Notes: generated by a model from the sequence alone, not told the origin. A stretch of DNA of 64,000 nt from Cyanoderma ruficeps (GCA_008694505.1 VZDJ01007753.1:15907003-15971002), one strand, 5' to 3'; counted from the stretch's first letter, positions 1 to 15,300 are shown. Numbers and translations are program-made.

Positions 1-131
1 AATATATAATATTTAATCAACTGCTAAACTAATTATTTGCATTAGTAGTACTGAATGGCATCCCAGGATTTATTTTCTTCCCCACTGTAGCTATAGAAGC
101 TCAGCAGTTATGTAGAAGAAAGAAGTAATAC

Positions 132-354
132 CTTATCATGTAGCATGGATTCAATGACAAGACCCCAAAGGTCTATGAAAGAAGTGTTATGTCCTTCTTT
201 AGTCCTCTCCATCAGATCATTATAATAGTACTTCAGACAATCCAAAGAAAAACAGCAGATCTTGGATTTGGTTACTTGCTTGCGAGCTTCCTTAATTGCA
301 TCCTCCAGATATTTCTGTGACCAATTAGCATCTTCATATAAGTTTGCCATGGTC
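132..354 (-). CDS. Gene A exon 14 (lipase domain, after the nucleophile)
   Basis: Acceptor cttcag|GACCATG completes the Trp codon of GLSGTTW; donor AAG|GTATTA. Encodes [16 protein letters not shown] through [13 protein letters not shown]. The 223-nt length equals gene B exon 13. This is the last exon of gene A inside the window; positions 1-131 are the start of the following intron. Confidence 0.93.
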
Positions 355-3300
355 CTGAAGAAGTGTTAGTAGAAAATAATGAAAGAGGAGTAAGGCTATG
401 GTTTGCTATCAGAAAATACCAGTTTGCCTGTTTCTTAATTCTTACAGGGTTCACAACTTAAAAGTAAACACACTTAAAACACTCTCATTTCAGGAGCAAA
501 CAAAACCTCCAAGTTTTCCTGGTCTGGATGTGGTAAAATGGGCTCAAAACTTATCTTGAAATTCAAGGGAGAAAAGAAACCAAGGCCTAAGGCTATTAAA
601 TTCAAAGGTTCCACAAGTATTCATCAAATCCCTTTCTTGGAATGTGGTGAGTATTCTAGGGAGCAGTCACTACTACTCTGCTCTAGTCCTGCATTTGTTC
701 CCATATATCTGCTAATTGCTTGTGCCAACAAGAAAACTGGGCAATTTTGGGCATGTCCTTGTATGACCGTTTTTACCTGTCTCCTGGAAATCATGACACA
801 GACAGCTACATTCAGATCTCCAGGCACATTCAGAGAATTGAAAAGAAAAACCTACCATTGAAGTTTGGACTTACATAAAGTGACACACATCTCAGTGAAA
901 AAAATTCTTCACTTCCAAACAGGTGTAGAGGAGTGGGGGTACCTAGAACCTACTTGATTAAATACTAGAGTTATTTTAAATATGACATCTGCTCTATGCC
1001 CACTGGGAGAAGAGAGCACTTCACAACAAGCCACCATATCTGCAGTCTCTCCAAGGCCAGTAATTTGATATCATTTGTTGTACTTTCTGTGACAATATTA
1101 ATTCCTCTAGCCCCAAATACATCTTTTACCGGAGGGAGATGCACTGTAAATCCAAAATGGAAGTGAGAATAACCAGCAAATGGCAGGCATAAATTCTTCT
1201 TGCCATCTTTCTTCAATTTCCAGTCTAAAGACAAATTCATTACATTTAGTCTAAGGTATAATTGATAAAATATGAAAAGGGAATACAGCATTTAGATGAA
1301 GATATCAGGCATAGACTGAGTCAGTGTGGTGACAAAAGCAGTTGATGAGTGTGATGATTGATCTCTTACTCAGTATGTTTTGTTTCTTTGCTCCAGGTGG
1401 ACAGAGAGTAGATTGTGGGGAGAACATATAGCCATATAAGCTAATGGTACTGTACAGAGTCAACAGTGTTGAGCAGAGAACACATAAACCTTGTTTGGGT
1501 CATTCTCACCATGTGGTACCCGATAAACCCCCGATGTAGGAAATGCAGTCCATCAGGTTGAGCTTCTGGAGGCCCAGCAGGCTGCCGTACATCGCTGTGA
1601 GGGACCTCGTTCCTCCCCCGGTCGTCGTAATGGCCACCACTGGCACCTGTTGGACACACCAAGGCAGAAGGAGCAAAAGCCATGCACGTATTAGACACAA
1701 ACAGTCCTCACTGCAGAAATCGGATAACAGGTTGCAGGCATTGATACAAGCAGGGATGTTACTTGGCATCCTTGGGAAAGGATGTGATTGTTGCAGAAGG
1801 CTTGTTTGCCACCACCTGACAGCTGCAAGGAGGAAGGCTTATGTCTTACCTGCCCAGATGGGGTGGGAAGCTGTTTACTTAACCTACAACTGGAAACCAA
1901 TCTTATCACCCTGGAATTTTTCTCAAAGTGTATTATTAGAAGCTGTCATAGAAAATACAGGATTTATCACACCAGAGCAGATTAGGGATCTTGTGATCCT
2001 GCCTCTAACAATGACCAGGGTCACAGAGGAACAAACAGAACACTGTAATCAGCCAGACCACACAATAGCCAAAGCCTTCCTGGCCCCAGGCCATTAATTA
2101 CTTTGTATCCTGAAGCACATTAATTGATAGAGTTTCGCCCTTCATGATCCAAGTGTAATTGAAGAGACAGACTATTCTTCTCCTTATCTTTTCCTGATCT
2201 AATACACCCTTTGCTTCCGTTAGCATCCAGAGTGTGGATGCTTACACACTCCATGGAAAATGTCTACTTATACCTTTCAAGTAGTAGTTTCTAATTTCAT
2301 AAAGGAATCTCTGTTCTAAAGTCAATGAATAGAGCATGAGGAAAATAATTCTCCTGCTCTATGAAAAAAAAACAAAAACAAAAAAACCCAAGAAAACAGA
2401 TGTTCTTCCTGCCCTAAACTCTTTAAGATCTTAAATCTAGGAAATTTTATTAAATAATAATGAGGAAAATCTCATAATCTTAACTAAAGTCAGAATAAAC
2501 TCCAAAAGTTATATTCCTATATTTACATTTTCTAACCTATTTTATTATAAGTTAAAACTCTAATGATTTTTTCCAGTTCAAATGTAAATAAGTTAATAAG
2601 GTAGAGGGGATATTTTCCCATACTTCTGAAGTTAAACACGTGAATAGGAGAGCCAGAGTAATCAGACCTTTTCAGAAAACACCTTTCTATGTGTGAGGAA
2701 ATTCTCAGACAGCTATGTAAAAACGGTTAAAAATGTTCTTTCCACCTTTGTTGAAAACTTTGTTTACTGTATTGTTCTCTGCTCTGAAATCCAAACTAAT
2801 ATTTTTGAATCATACTTTCCACAAAACTCTTGTGTTTAACTGTCAGCTAAAGAGTGTTCTTGCTGTTGGTATGTTTGTACTTTTCTGATTGTCAGCAACC
2901 CAGTTAGGCATCAGCAACCCAGTTAGGCATCAGCAGTTGCAAAACTTGTGACTCAACTACAGAGGCAGGAACAGGGTCTAGAGCTAAACTTACAATCAGC
3001 TATTTCATCTACAAGTCAGTGATGCTGTAAGATCCACTCTTTTTTGCCAGACTGATGTTTTATTTTATCTCTCATTTTTCCCAACAATACACCTACTTTG
3101 GTGCAGAAACCACTCCAAGAATTCTTATTCAGATGTCTGCGTGAAAATTTTTGTTTCTTCCCCTCAAAATTCTTTACACGTGTGCCATGGCCACCACCTT
3201 TTCTCTGTGTTAAGGCCTTCAGTTGAGCAAACAGCACTCCTCAGCTGTTCTGTGTCTGCCCACCATAAATTTTCCTCCTGAGACCCATGAGCAATACCCA

Positions 3301-6300
3301 AAATAAACAGGAACAGATGTTTGAGGAGCTGTTGAGAAGTTTTGGGGTCTATAAAGATATTATCCTGCCTCCCCCACTCTGCTACATTAACAGGCCACTG
3401 CTTCCCTTGTTCTTGCCTTGCCCTCAGTGACCACGCCTGGCCCACACCAGCAGGACTAATTGAGCTGGGATTTTATTTGCTGTTTGAATTTGTGAGCCAG
3501 GTCCTGATCCCCTGAGAGCAGCTGCTACCAGGGACTGTATTGGCTTGCCTCATGCTCTTTCAGATCCTCCTCCAAATTAAGAAGCTTTTTCAGAGCAGCA
3601 GCAACATATTTCTTCCTTTTCCTCAGGAAGTTCTGCTCTTCCTTGCACAGGCTAAACCCCAAGCGCACATCCAGGTCTCCTGAGCTGGAACAGACAATGG
3701 GACAAATCAATGCACACATAATTTATAGCTGATTTCAAGATCTGCAGGACAGGTAATAAAAAAGTAAATAATCTGTAAAGCAAGTTATTTCCAAGTCTGC
3801 ATATAGATAAGGGAAAGAAGAAAAACAAGCATTTCTCCTGCCAGGGAGAAATAGCAGTGAGGATGAAGACGAGTTTCCAAGGTCCTTTAGATCTCTTGTG
3901 AACATAGACAAAAAGACAAGACACAGAAGTCAGGGAAAGATCACCAAAAGGAGTAATTTCAGAAGTATTTTTTTCTATATCCATTCCTGTTTACCACTAT
4001 GACATCCTGAAAAAGTCAAGTGATGACATCATCACTTGTTCTCAGGTTTTGACAATCCACTAAAAACCCTTAAAGAAAGGGTTCTAATGGGTTATGTGAT
4101 GAACCTTGAGCTGCAGAACAAGCATCACCCCTTGCTCAACATTTGTCTTGGAAATCCAGCCTTTCATCTGTGTCCTGAACATATTCATAGATAAGTATTT
4201 ACAAGCTACATCCTGCAAATCTACAAGAATATCTGTAACTTTCTTTTTTCACATATGCAGCCACATGGAATTTCGTCTCTTCAGAAATGTGAAGCACAAG
4301 CAAAAGAAAATTCAGGAAAAAAAAAAGAGAGAGAAAGAAAAGGTGCAAACTCAATCAAATGGCAGTTAATGTTACATGCCTTCAGCAACGTAAATACACT
4401 TATTACTGAAAAGTACATGAAAAAATGACCAAATCTTCTGGGTCACATCACCCTCTGGTGGCTGCAAACTCTGTCCTAAAATAATTTTCACAAATATGAA
4501 TGTTTCAAGGATTAATGCCACTAACCTCTGTTCTCCAGCAAATTTGATTAATGACACAGTGTAATTTGGAAAACAGAATAAGGTCAAATTATTTACCTTA
4601 CAAAAAGAAACAACTATTTTAGCAGTAGATTAGCATTGTTCTTGCTTTCTTTCTGTATGTGTTTCTGTTAAATTTACTGGTCAATATATTTATTGTGGGC
4701 TGAGGTTGAACAGGTAGCTCTCCATTTACACAAAGTTCTCCCGTGCTGTGAAAATCCACCTTGCTTTGTCACTTAACAGTGGGGGTTTCCTAAGTGAACC
4801 ATAGGAAATTTTCAGCTGTACCATAAAATGTAATTGTCTTCAATTTTACCTATTACCGGTACAATTATTTCCCTGCAAGTTGGTTGGCAGAGGTGCAGCT
4901 GGTCGGCCTCAGCTCCCACTCTGCTTGGTGAAGCAGAAGGGGCAGAAGGCAGGTTACTCTATGTTTGCTTTGGTGATTTTGCAAAGTTAAAGTTTGCTAG
5001 AGTTTATTTCAGTCATTGTGCAGATCTGACTATTGGCTTAAATGGGAAATAAAGTAACATGTGAACAGTACAGTTTTATTCATGTGTGAGAACAACAGGC
5101 AAAAAGCAGACTAATCTACTCTGAATGAAGGCTCACAGACTCATACAGAACTGCACAATCCTGTAACTGCAGCAGACTTGCACTTACCTGAGGCACCACA
5201 TGAGCACAACACAAAGCACTCACGCAGTATGTGTTCACCTCTACACCTATCACAGAAAAAGCCTGCATAACTAGTTTACAGTAGTCCTGGATGACAGGAC
5301 AAAAAGGGGCTATCTTACCATTTTCTTGCTGTCAAGGACAAGTGAAATGAATTATCCTGGAAAATGAGAAAGGTAAAGATAATCACTACCAAATTTTAAA
5401 ACATTCCTTTCCTTCAAGCTTGGGCAATGCTCAGACTAAGAGAGATGGTTCTCAAATAATAAATCATTTGACTAAGGACATTATTTTTATACAATTAATC
5501 AAAGCCTCACTCCCTGCTATGGAATCTAATTTTCTCTTCTCTAATAAGCCTGTGTGTTTGGGAAGGTGGTGTGCCACAAGCTTGCCTGTTTACATTTCTC
5601 AGGCTGCACACTTAGAAGGGGCAACAAGAATGAGAAAAGTTACCTTATTATAATTTAAAAAAAATATATACACAATAGCACCCCGATATCAATATTTAGA
5701 CAAACTAAAATCTGAATTAGGCTCATAATCTGGATGGGTCTTTTTTCAGTTCTTAGCCAGATTTACCCCAATATTAAAAAAAAAAAAAAGTGGTTTTGAA
5801 AGGATGTGCGTTTGACAGTCATTTTTTTGTTCTTTGAAATCACTTAATACTAATTGTGGGATGCAGGTTTGCAATGACTTTTGTATTATTAAAATTGTTA
5901 ACACATTCTTCCTTAAAAGTGAATATGGCAACCCTAACTTTTTTAGCCTTGTTAATGAATAGCTTTACAATTTTATACAGTGATTTTGTTTACTTGTTAA
6001 CTTCATTTCGGGCAGGACAATATTAAGCATATTCTAAAATATATATTTCAAAGGGTTCACACACTCACCTCTTCTAGTATTATTTCTTTCTGCAAAGGGA
6101 GTGAATTCAGGGAGAAAGACAGGACCCCAGATTTCTCTGTTTCATTTCCATCAGTCAGCTGAAAAAATGTAAAAAGCAATTGAATATGAACACATAAAAG
6201 GTTTACCATCTCTAGAACTTCTCCACTAAGAAGGCTAGTTCACTTTACTGGTTCTATTAATTTCTTGTTCTAATTTCATTCGGGTTAATTAATAACAACA

Positions 6301-9300
6301 GACAGAAGGGGAACTTACCTCTTCTGGTAATATAATATCCAGTCTTGTCTGGTCATTTATGATGCAGTGAAATATGATTATATGAAGGCTGGGGCCAGAG
6401 TCTAGCAAAATCTTCTGGCTTCCTTCATGTGATCCTTTCACTGTAAATGTAAGCTCTGGGTCTAAACAGAGAGGCAAGGAACAAGCAGAATTTTAACTAT
6501 CATAATCAAACACAAATAGCTAATAAAATAACCCAACCAGCCCCTATTTGCACACTTTTTGTTGAATTTTTCTCACACCAAAATGGCTAGGTAGACTTTG
6601 GGTGTCCAAAACAGACTCAAAACTGATCTAAAATATCTTGGTGAATCTATATAAATAATCAATGTACAGAGTCCACAGATTTTTAAAATACTATAGCTTG
6701 CTAGTTGTTAATGCTTTCCATGGATAAGTTAAACCAGGATTTAGATTTAAACTAGTGTCACTTTAAAGGCATTTTGGATTATTCACGTTGCATAAAAGTA
6801 ATTTATTTTATGTCAGTCTGTTCTGGTTCATAGTATGCCTTTTGTAATATTAAGACTAACAGTCAAATAATTCTATAAACCCAAAATTCAATCAGACTAC
6901 TTGGCATGTGCTCATGTCACCAAAACTGAAACAACCTAAAGGCTGTGTTTCTTGTACAGAAAAGCCTTTATGTTTACAGAGAGATCATATGCTGTTGTCC
7001 TGCAAGATCAGAGCCAAGAGACACATAATTTTAGATCACTAACCTTTCCTCCCCATGTTACATCTCAGTCTGAAATTTCCTATAATGCAACTCAGTTATT
7101 GCTACCATTTTCTTCACAGAAGTCCATTTTCCATTCACAAATTAACTCAGAACAGTCATGAGTTTTTGAGATTTGCCTCAGGAGCAGCATTACACAAACT
7201 ACTGCTCATTTAAATCAACTTTAAAACTAGTGAAGAATCCTGATGCATTTGTTAGAGCTATATTTTATAGACAAAGTACTGTTTTGGTGATTCTATGGTA
7301 GCAGCAGGCTTTCCTGCAATTTGTGAAGACCCCTTTAATACAACTCTGCATTTAAACTTAGGTTTATTACTTTTATTATGGAACTGAGAAAAGTCTCCTT
7401 CAGAACCCTAAATATGCACAAACTTTGTACATATTCAGGCCCAAATCAAACATATGGGATAAGATTTCTACATATTAGTTATAAGACAATTTTTAAAGAT
7501 CCCACTTAGATAGAAAAAATGTTTTGAACAAAAACAAAGAGAACTAACCTAATTTTTCCAAGTTTCTCATTCTAGTATATGTGGCTCTATTTTGCATTAA
7601 TTCAAGATTTGCCTTATAACTAAATATTGACAAACCTGAAATTTGACAGATACAATCTTTCTGCAAGGTGGGGCATGGCAAAACTAACTATCATATGACA
7701 CAGATAGACCAATGCGTACAACAGATTATTAATTCTTTTCAACATATGTTATAATGACAGAACCACAACACAAGAACAATAAGCTAATGAAGCAATAACC
7801 TCACTTGTGGATTGCTGCTTCAGCTTCCCTGTATCCACTTTAACCTCCAAACAGGAAACTTCACGTGCCTGCAGCAAGAGAGGATGGATGATGATTGAGA
7901 GAAGTGTAAATGTCATTGCAAGTGATTCATACTGTTCCAAACCAACCCCTCTGGTTGATCAATGAGCAAGGCAATTATTATCTATTACTATGTCTTCAGA
8001 TAACATGAGGGCAATAGTGACGTGATATTTCTTGCCAAAACTGAAATAAAGAGGAACAACTCATGAACTGCTTGAACTTGGAGAGACAGTTAAGCAAAGA
8101 TCAGCCCGATTCAAAACAATGAGCATATTAACATATGGGACTATTTTTATGAGCATTGTAACACTTCTTTCCATAACTCCTGATAGTTCTGAGGCTATAA
8201 TTTATAGAAGGAAGGAGGTGGCAATACTGGGTTTGGGACACAGCTCAAAATTTCCCACGTTAGAAACATGAACTCTTGTTATTCAGACACAAGAAAGATC
8301 ATAATAAATATATATTTTACCACTAGTACTCCATTTGTAATAATGCCATCAGGATAGTCCAAACTGAAAAAAAAAAAAAAAGGAAGATAATGTCATGGGT
8401 GGGAAAACTCAGGCAAATATTTAAGTCTATGGTTAACACATTAGTTGTTACATGACCTTTGACATTTCTGACTAACATTCTCACTCAAAAATACTTTAAT
8501 ACTTAGGATTAGATGATGAGCAGAGTTGCAATTTTTTCCACCCACTCATGATAGAGTATGAATCTGGATTTCTACTTCTGTGGTCTTATACATTTGCTTT
8601 AGTAAACCATGCAATGAACACTGGTATGAGACATACTGATTTTGAGAACAGCTGCAGCTGTTAAATCCATCTTGATTCTTTTGACCATTACACAGTTTTA
8701 CCCAGATTTTTGTACTTCAAAACCTAATACAACTGCCTAGGTTTCCACAACTTATTAAAAAATTACCCTAACGGCAGGGGAAAATGTACTTACCTCTATG
8801 AAGTGATCTACAAATCACACATGAGATTGTAATAGATCACTGTATGTATAGATATGTTTCCACATCTAGGGATAGGGGTGAATTCATATACTGCAGCCAA
8901 CAATTTCTATACTCTAAAATATTTTTCCATCAGAAAAATCAATGTCTCATTAAAGATATCTTATAATTTACCATTTCATTAAATTACAGATGTAAATTCA
9001 TATAATGTCTCAAGAACTCAGATTACTCCAAAGGAAATACACACATATGTAACTTTATAAGGATTGAGCACTGACTCCCCAACCTGCTGCAGAGAGTATG
9101 TTTGTTCAGACTTTGAAAGCCAGAGATTACACGTGTATTTTATCTCAGCTGAAACCAAACAACGCAATTCTTCTAAAATTAAATTAATGACTTTGTTTTT
9201 ACCTACCCAAAGTTAAAATTTACCACAACAGTTAGATTTCAATATAAACACACATTATAGTATTCACTCAAAATTGCAAAGCTCAGACAGTTTAAAGTTC

Positions 9301-12300
9301 CATTTCCAAGTCAATGTTTTCCTTTAAGAGAAAAGTATGAACTGGCTAAATACACTGCAGAACATTCAGGAAAAACTTTCCATTATAAAAAAATACCAAC
9401 AGCAAAACTCAAGCAAACATCTCTGGTCAAAAAACTCCATTTATAAACTTAAACATTTTTTAATTTTTTAATGTATTTCTAAAGAGTTCAAAGAACATTG
9501 GTCAGGAATTGGTTAAAAATATACTCAGTGTTTCCAGCTCCATACAGGTAAATGGGTGTAAGCACCACTCCAGTTTCAGACACAAATTTTGGTACTTAAT
9601 TACTATTTTGTAGTCAAATAGTTGTAACATTACATGGCATACAGTGTCACCATCTTCAAATACTTCGTTGAACAATTAAGGAAAGCAAGAAACAGCATGG
9701 TAGATATTAGAAGACATCAGCCTGCATAGCCTGGTGAAATGAAAGTGCAAAGACAGGTAAAGATATCTCTTCATGGAGGTATCTCTTCAGTAAAGTGTAG
9801 TATTATTTGAGTTGCTGGTATCAGCAAAGTATAAAGTTAGGCTGAATGTTAGAAGGTACAAGGCATGACCTTCAAACAGAGTGGGAGAACCTGCATAGTT
9901 GTACAGAACAGAGCAGAGTTTGGAAGGCTCCTGGGAAGAACCAGGACATGTCAGTCATGAAGGACTGAGGGCTGAGATGTCTCTATTGGGTTGTTACCTC
10001 TGCTGCCACCACTGTAAGGGAGCCCAGGTGCTCTCACTTTTTAGTTACTCCCCAGGCTGCTCTCTTAACTTTCATATCCCAAATTTCAAAGCTTCTGCTA
10101 GTCACCGAATAAGACAGATGCTTTAATTTTTTTACTTTTTAACCTGGTGGTCCATTATCTTTGTTTTAAGAAGAGCAAGGGCACTCATCTTTCTCTGAAT
10201 CTTAGGAAATCACCTGTGACTAGAAACACAGCTGAGCTGGGTGCAGAAGAGCTCAGGTTGGCAGGTACATTTGAATATTTTGCCTACCTTTGGAGCACTG
10301 AATAACTTCCACTAGCTGGGATTAGCTGGTAATTTCTCTGACAACCAACCTGGTGTTAGATCTCATCCTGTTCTCCATCACAGTTTGTGATTTGTGGGCT
10401 TTTTTTATTGCAGATCTCTGTTTCACTAGGAGACTTGGGAGCATATTATGGCCTGTAGCAGGGAAAGACAAAAACAGATTCTGGGAATCCTTCCTCACTA
10501 AAAGCCTGTTGAAGGAATGCCTAAGGCTGCAATGGCTCTATGAACCCAGGGATTATTTCCCAGCACCAGGCATACATCAAATTTATGCCTTCTCCTTTTT
10601 GGATTATGCCTGATTTATAATGAAATGAGCAATTTTGAATAGGAACTTACAGTCACACAGATTCTTATATTGCAGTTCTCATTTAGAACAAGCTACGGTG
10701 CTGCATTTCACCAGAGAATCTGGATTTTTTTGATACCTATCTAAAAAATTTTAATTCTTTCATGTCAGATCCAGCTTTCTCTTCCTTTAGGAGCTTCCAT
10801 AATACTGCAGGCTACTTTTCTGAGCTTTCTGACAACCCAAGAGAAGCATGGGGGATGGTACTATTTGAGAATACTGAAAGCTGTATTCACCTCAAAGGTT
10901 CTTTCTTAACTTAAAACTTTTTCCTCCAGTGCTCCTCCACATAAATACATAATAAAATACAAACAGTACATTTGTCCCCCAGTTGATGGAGACTCAGCCT
11001 GAGGGTTTCTCAGCAGTGACCAAGCCAAATGGCTGGCATGATCTGCTGGTTCCCCCTTCACATGATGAGGATTTCTAAAAATAACACAGTAGAATTACAG
11101 AAAGAAAAAAATACTTTTATTTTCTAAAAATACTGCTTTTGCCATATTTTAATAATTAACATTTAACTTTTATACAGCTTTTTGTACACCTATTTACATT
11201 TATTTGTGTTAATTGGGCTTTGTTTTAAACATAGGCTTTCACATTTGGAAAAAAAAAGGAGAGGGAGCAGAGATGAAAGGTTGTGTGAGAGTTGTCCTTC
11301 ATTCTTCTAAGAGTGGTTAGAGAAGCACTTCCTCAGCTTGAGACATCTGAAAGATAAAAGAGGCCAAAAAGAAGATCAGCAGGTACAGCAAATACCCTCG
11401 GGCTCTTAGGCCTTTCCTTGGAAACTCAAATCACCTTGCAGTTCACCAGAAGCCTCTTTGTGGCCCCTCGGTGTCAGGTGTGGGCTTCAGTAGAAGTCAG
11501 AGGGGAGGGGGATGTTGAGCGAGCGCAGCCACCTGCTCCAGCGGGATCCTGTCCCTGTGGCCACACGGATGGGCTCGTTCTGATGCTGGACCCTGCAGTG
11601 GAGACACAGGAGAAAGCCCAGGTTACCCCTGATAATCCCCAGAAAACAACACACAACGCACTAAAGCACGTGGACCAGCAACCTGTGTACAACGGCCTTA
11701 CCTTTTCTGTCACTGCTGCCCAAGTGCAGCAGCTCTCACGCCATCTGGGCTCATGTTACGGCCCAGAAAACATTGGGCAGGCATTTGCAATCCCTTGGCT
11801 TGGTTGCTGGTGAAAAGGCACTTGGAGGAAGGAGCATGCCTTCCTCTCTGTGTCGTTAGGATCAAACATCTGGCCCCCAGTGCCAGCCACTCTGCAGCAG
11901 AGGTGAGCATTTGCTGGTACTGCAGCAGTGGAGTAAGGCTGAGGCAAAACTAGGGAGGGTATTCATCTTGCTGTTGTGGAAACCCACTACCAAAATGAAG
12001 CTTTTCTTCCATTTTAAATAAAATATAACAGGAATGGATGCAGGAACAAATTTCATACAGCCCTCCAATGTAACATGAGGTAATTTTTATAATGTTCTTT
12101 TTGGTAAAAGTAGCATAAAACGCAACCTTTGCAGTGAGGTTATAGGCAAACAAAAATAGCCACTATCATAGGTGTAACCCAAGCAACATTCTTGGCCTGG
12201 GGTTACACTTCACGTGTGGTTTTATTCATCTGAAATGCTGGAAAGAAAGAACAAGCTAATATAATAAATCTTACAATTAGTAAAATCTAGAATGAAGACG

Positions 12301-15300
12301 GGGAAGAAATTAAAAGCCGAGGATAAAGAGCATCAGGAAAAATTGCTGGTGGGAATAATTATTAATTTCAGAAATAAACTGCTGTATTACCCCCCAAAAG
12401 TATGTTCCCATTGTTCCCATCACAACACAGGATTTCCAGAAACCATCCCAAATGCTTAGTTGTACTCCTTGTTATCAGAGGGCTCTCTCCCTCTGAAAAT
12501 TATCTCTAATCTCTGTCAGGACTTCTCCCATCCAGCACTGACAAAAAAATCTTGGCAAAACCTGCTGAGGTTGTTCAACACAGAAGATGTTGGTGTGGGT
12601 CCACACCTTTCTGATGACCTATCTCAACTACTGCACTTTAGTTGTTCAGACCTTTCCAGGGCTCTCTAGTTTACCTATGCAATCCATTGTCTACAATTTT
12701 AGTGGGCAAATCCTTTCATTAATTACTCCTGACATCACACATGCCAAAGTGAGGGAAAAACCACCCTCTCAATAATCGACCAAGACCACAATATTTAATC
12801 AATCCAGATGTGTTTAGACCTTTGTTCCAGACTCAGCTGATGGGCAGAACAGCACTGACCAGCACACAAATGCAAGAAATGTGAATGAGGGATAGTAGGT
12901 GAAAAGTCTGTCTGCCTTCCAACAGGAAGCCCATTTTCTCAGTCCTACTGTGAACTCACAGGGGCCTTCCCTCACTTATAACGCAGCACCTTCTTGCCTT
13001 TACATGTGGAGTTCTTCAGGTCACAGCTATTACACTGGTCACTCAGGAACCACACTATGAATGAAAAATAGTAGATCAGATGCCTTCTTGCAGGAGCAAC
13101 TGAGCCATGACTCTCATGCTTTTTAAAACCTCTCCCTCGAGACTGCAAAGGATCCTTTTTATTGGTACACTTCCATCATCTTCCAACCAGCAGAATTCCT
13201 ACACAGGCATCACTTGCAAAAATTGTCCCATTTATGACTTTACTGAATACAACTGCAGGAAAAGGCAATTGGCTGCAAGGTCAGACAGAAGTGTTTGGCA
13301 CAGAACTGACAGCTTACATGCTCCAAGACAAGTTGCAGCCTCCATTCCCTTACACAAATCCACTTGTGCACAACATCCAAGCCAGGAAACCTACTTGGAC
13401 TTCCCCTATGAAAGACAGGATTATCAAGAGTATGATCCTCTGTACCAGCTCCATAAGTCATCCCATAATTTGCAAAAGAAGGAGAGCCCTAGACAGGATA
13501 TTTGCGATGCCTACCAGAGCTTCCCCACGGCCATTACTGATGTTGTGACACTCCTGAGATGTGACAGGCCCTGTTTGTCTTGATGCTGCTGGGCCTTTCA
13601 CCAGTTCTGGTGCACAGTAAACAACAAACAATACAGCCTAATGAGTCTCCATGAGTTGCAATAAGAGATTTTGAGACTCTTTCATCTCTGATAGCTTTTT
13701 TTGTGTGAACACTGAGATCTTTCCTTCTCCATTCTTAACACTGAGCTACTGTCCTTTCACCAGCAAGTTCTTATTTCCCCTGGTGTCAGGAATTCAAAGT
13801 GTTCACCCACGTATTATCCTGCTGGGCCTCCTGCCACCCCAAATGCTTCAAGAATGTTCCAGCAGTACCATCTAAGAGCAGTACCTCTAAGTACATCCTC
13901 TAAACTGTAAAACTCCACCAACAGCTTTCAAGCCTACCAAATGAAGTTACTGCTGTTCCTCCAGCTTTCCTGGTTCCTCAGTCCTCAGACTCCCACACTG
14001 GTCTTTGGACCTTTACTTTGTATTTGGTTCCTTTTTGGCAGACTATTTGGTTCCTTTCTCCACCACAGCTCCCCATGTGTAGCCAGGTGAATTGAACAGA
14101 TTAACTTATGGAAGTGCATTTTATCATCTTGTGGATTTGAAAAACCAGATTCCTCAAGAAGGGTGTAATTAAGGCATTTAGACTTGGCACTCCTTGTAAG
14201 GGTCAAAACTTCCTGTATGTTGTCATTGTACTCATACTTCCTTGTGTGTCTCATTGACTCAATGAGAAAAAAGAGAACATGAAGAAGTTGCTGCCCAAGT
14301 GGCAGAATTCAGAGAATAAATCACACTTCATATATTTGAAATCTAAAAGTATGTATTCTAAAATTCCATTTTACTAGAATTGAATGAAAACATCTAGCTA
14401 CTGCTTTTAGAGACTGCAGGTTTAGGAAGCATCATGACATATGAATCAGCTTTTCAAACTATTTTTATACTGAACATAACACTTTATTAAGAATTTAAGA
14501 CTTTACTCACGTGTTCTGCAATGTGAACTCCACCTCCAGCTCCTCACGTGCCTGAAGAGAGGAGATTAAAAAAAAAAGAGAAAGACTGATTACTTATTTT
14601 TCTTCACAGTTTTCATCATACCAGTTACATATAATTTTTAAGTATGCATTTAGATTAGAACTTAGGATAATTCCCAGAATGTAAGAAAACCATAGTTTTG
14701 ACTGAAGATATTGAATTTTTAGATATTGAAAAAGCAGTTACTAAAATGAATTTTTTTAATCTAAATGCTTTATAAGCGCATTTGCATGCTTAAGAACTGT
14801 TATTCAGCTAAAACAGCCATTTGTTGAGATTTTAATTCCCAACACAAAAAGAATTAGCCTCTTTAATATATTACAGTTAAAAGGAGCTGAAAATTCAGAA
14901 TTTACACCAAGAGCCAACAAGCATCCCAGAAATATTCAGAATGAAGACTGGATAACTAGTTTTAGCTGGTTTCACCCTATATTTTTAGCACAGATACTTG
15001 TTCTAAACAAAAGCTAGTAAAAAGCACTCACTGAAGTCTTTTTACAATAGCAGCAAAATACAGTTTAAATGGCTGTTTCCTGTAACAAAACACCATAAAA
15101 ACACCTACTGAGATGGAAGGAGAGAATTTACTTTTGTTCTCACCAATTCTATTGCTCACCTGTGGATTCAGCTGAAACTTCACACGGACAGTACGTCCTA
15201 CGGTGAGTTTGTCTATGTCAAAGAGAACTGTGCAGAGTTCGTCATCCCTGGTCACCGTGTCTTCATCACAGACCTTCAGCTCCAGCACGTTCTGCACAAA

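Noticed and set aside
1543..2097. 184-codon open frame on the plus strand
   Set aside because: It runs antisense through the GC-rich catalytic exon of gene A and on into intron; no domain or family resemblance, and the minus-strand exon explains the local openness.
11418..11813. 131-codon plus-strand open frame over the GC-rich island
   Set aside because: Openness follows from local GC content. The minus strand carries the splice-like signals, so only that interpretation was kept, at low confidence.
13107..13583. 158-codon plus-strand open frame with a second overlapping frame of 128 codons
   Set aside because: No recognisable family, no supporting splice or promoter context, and a frame of this size is expected by chance about once in a window of this size and composition.
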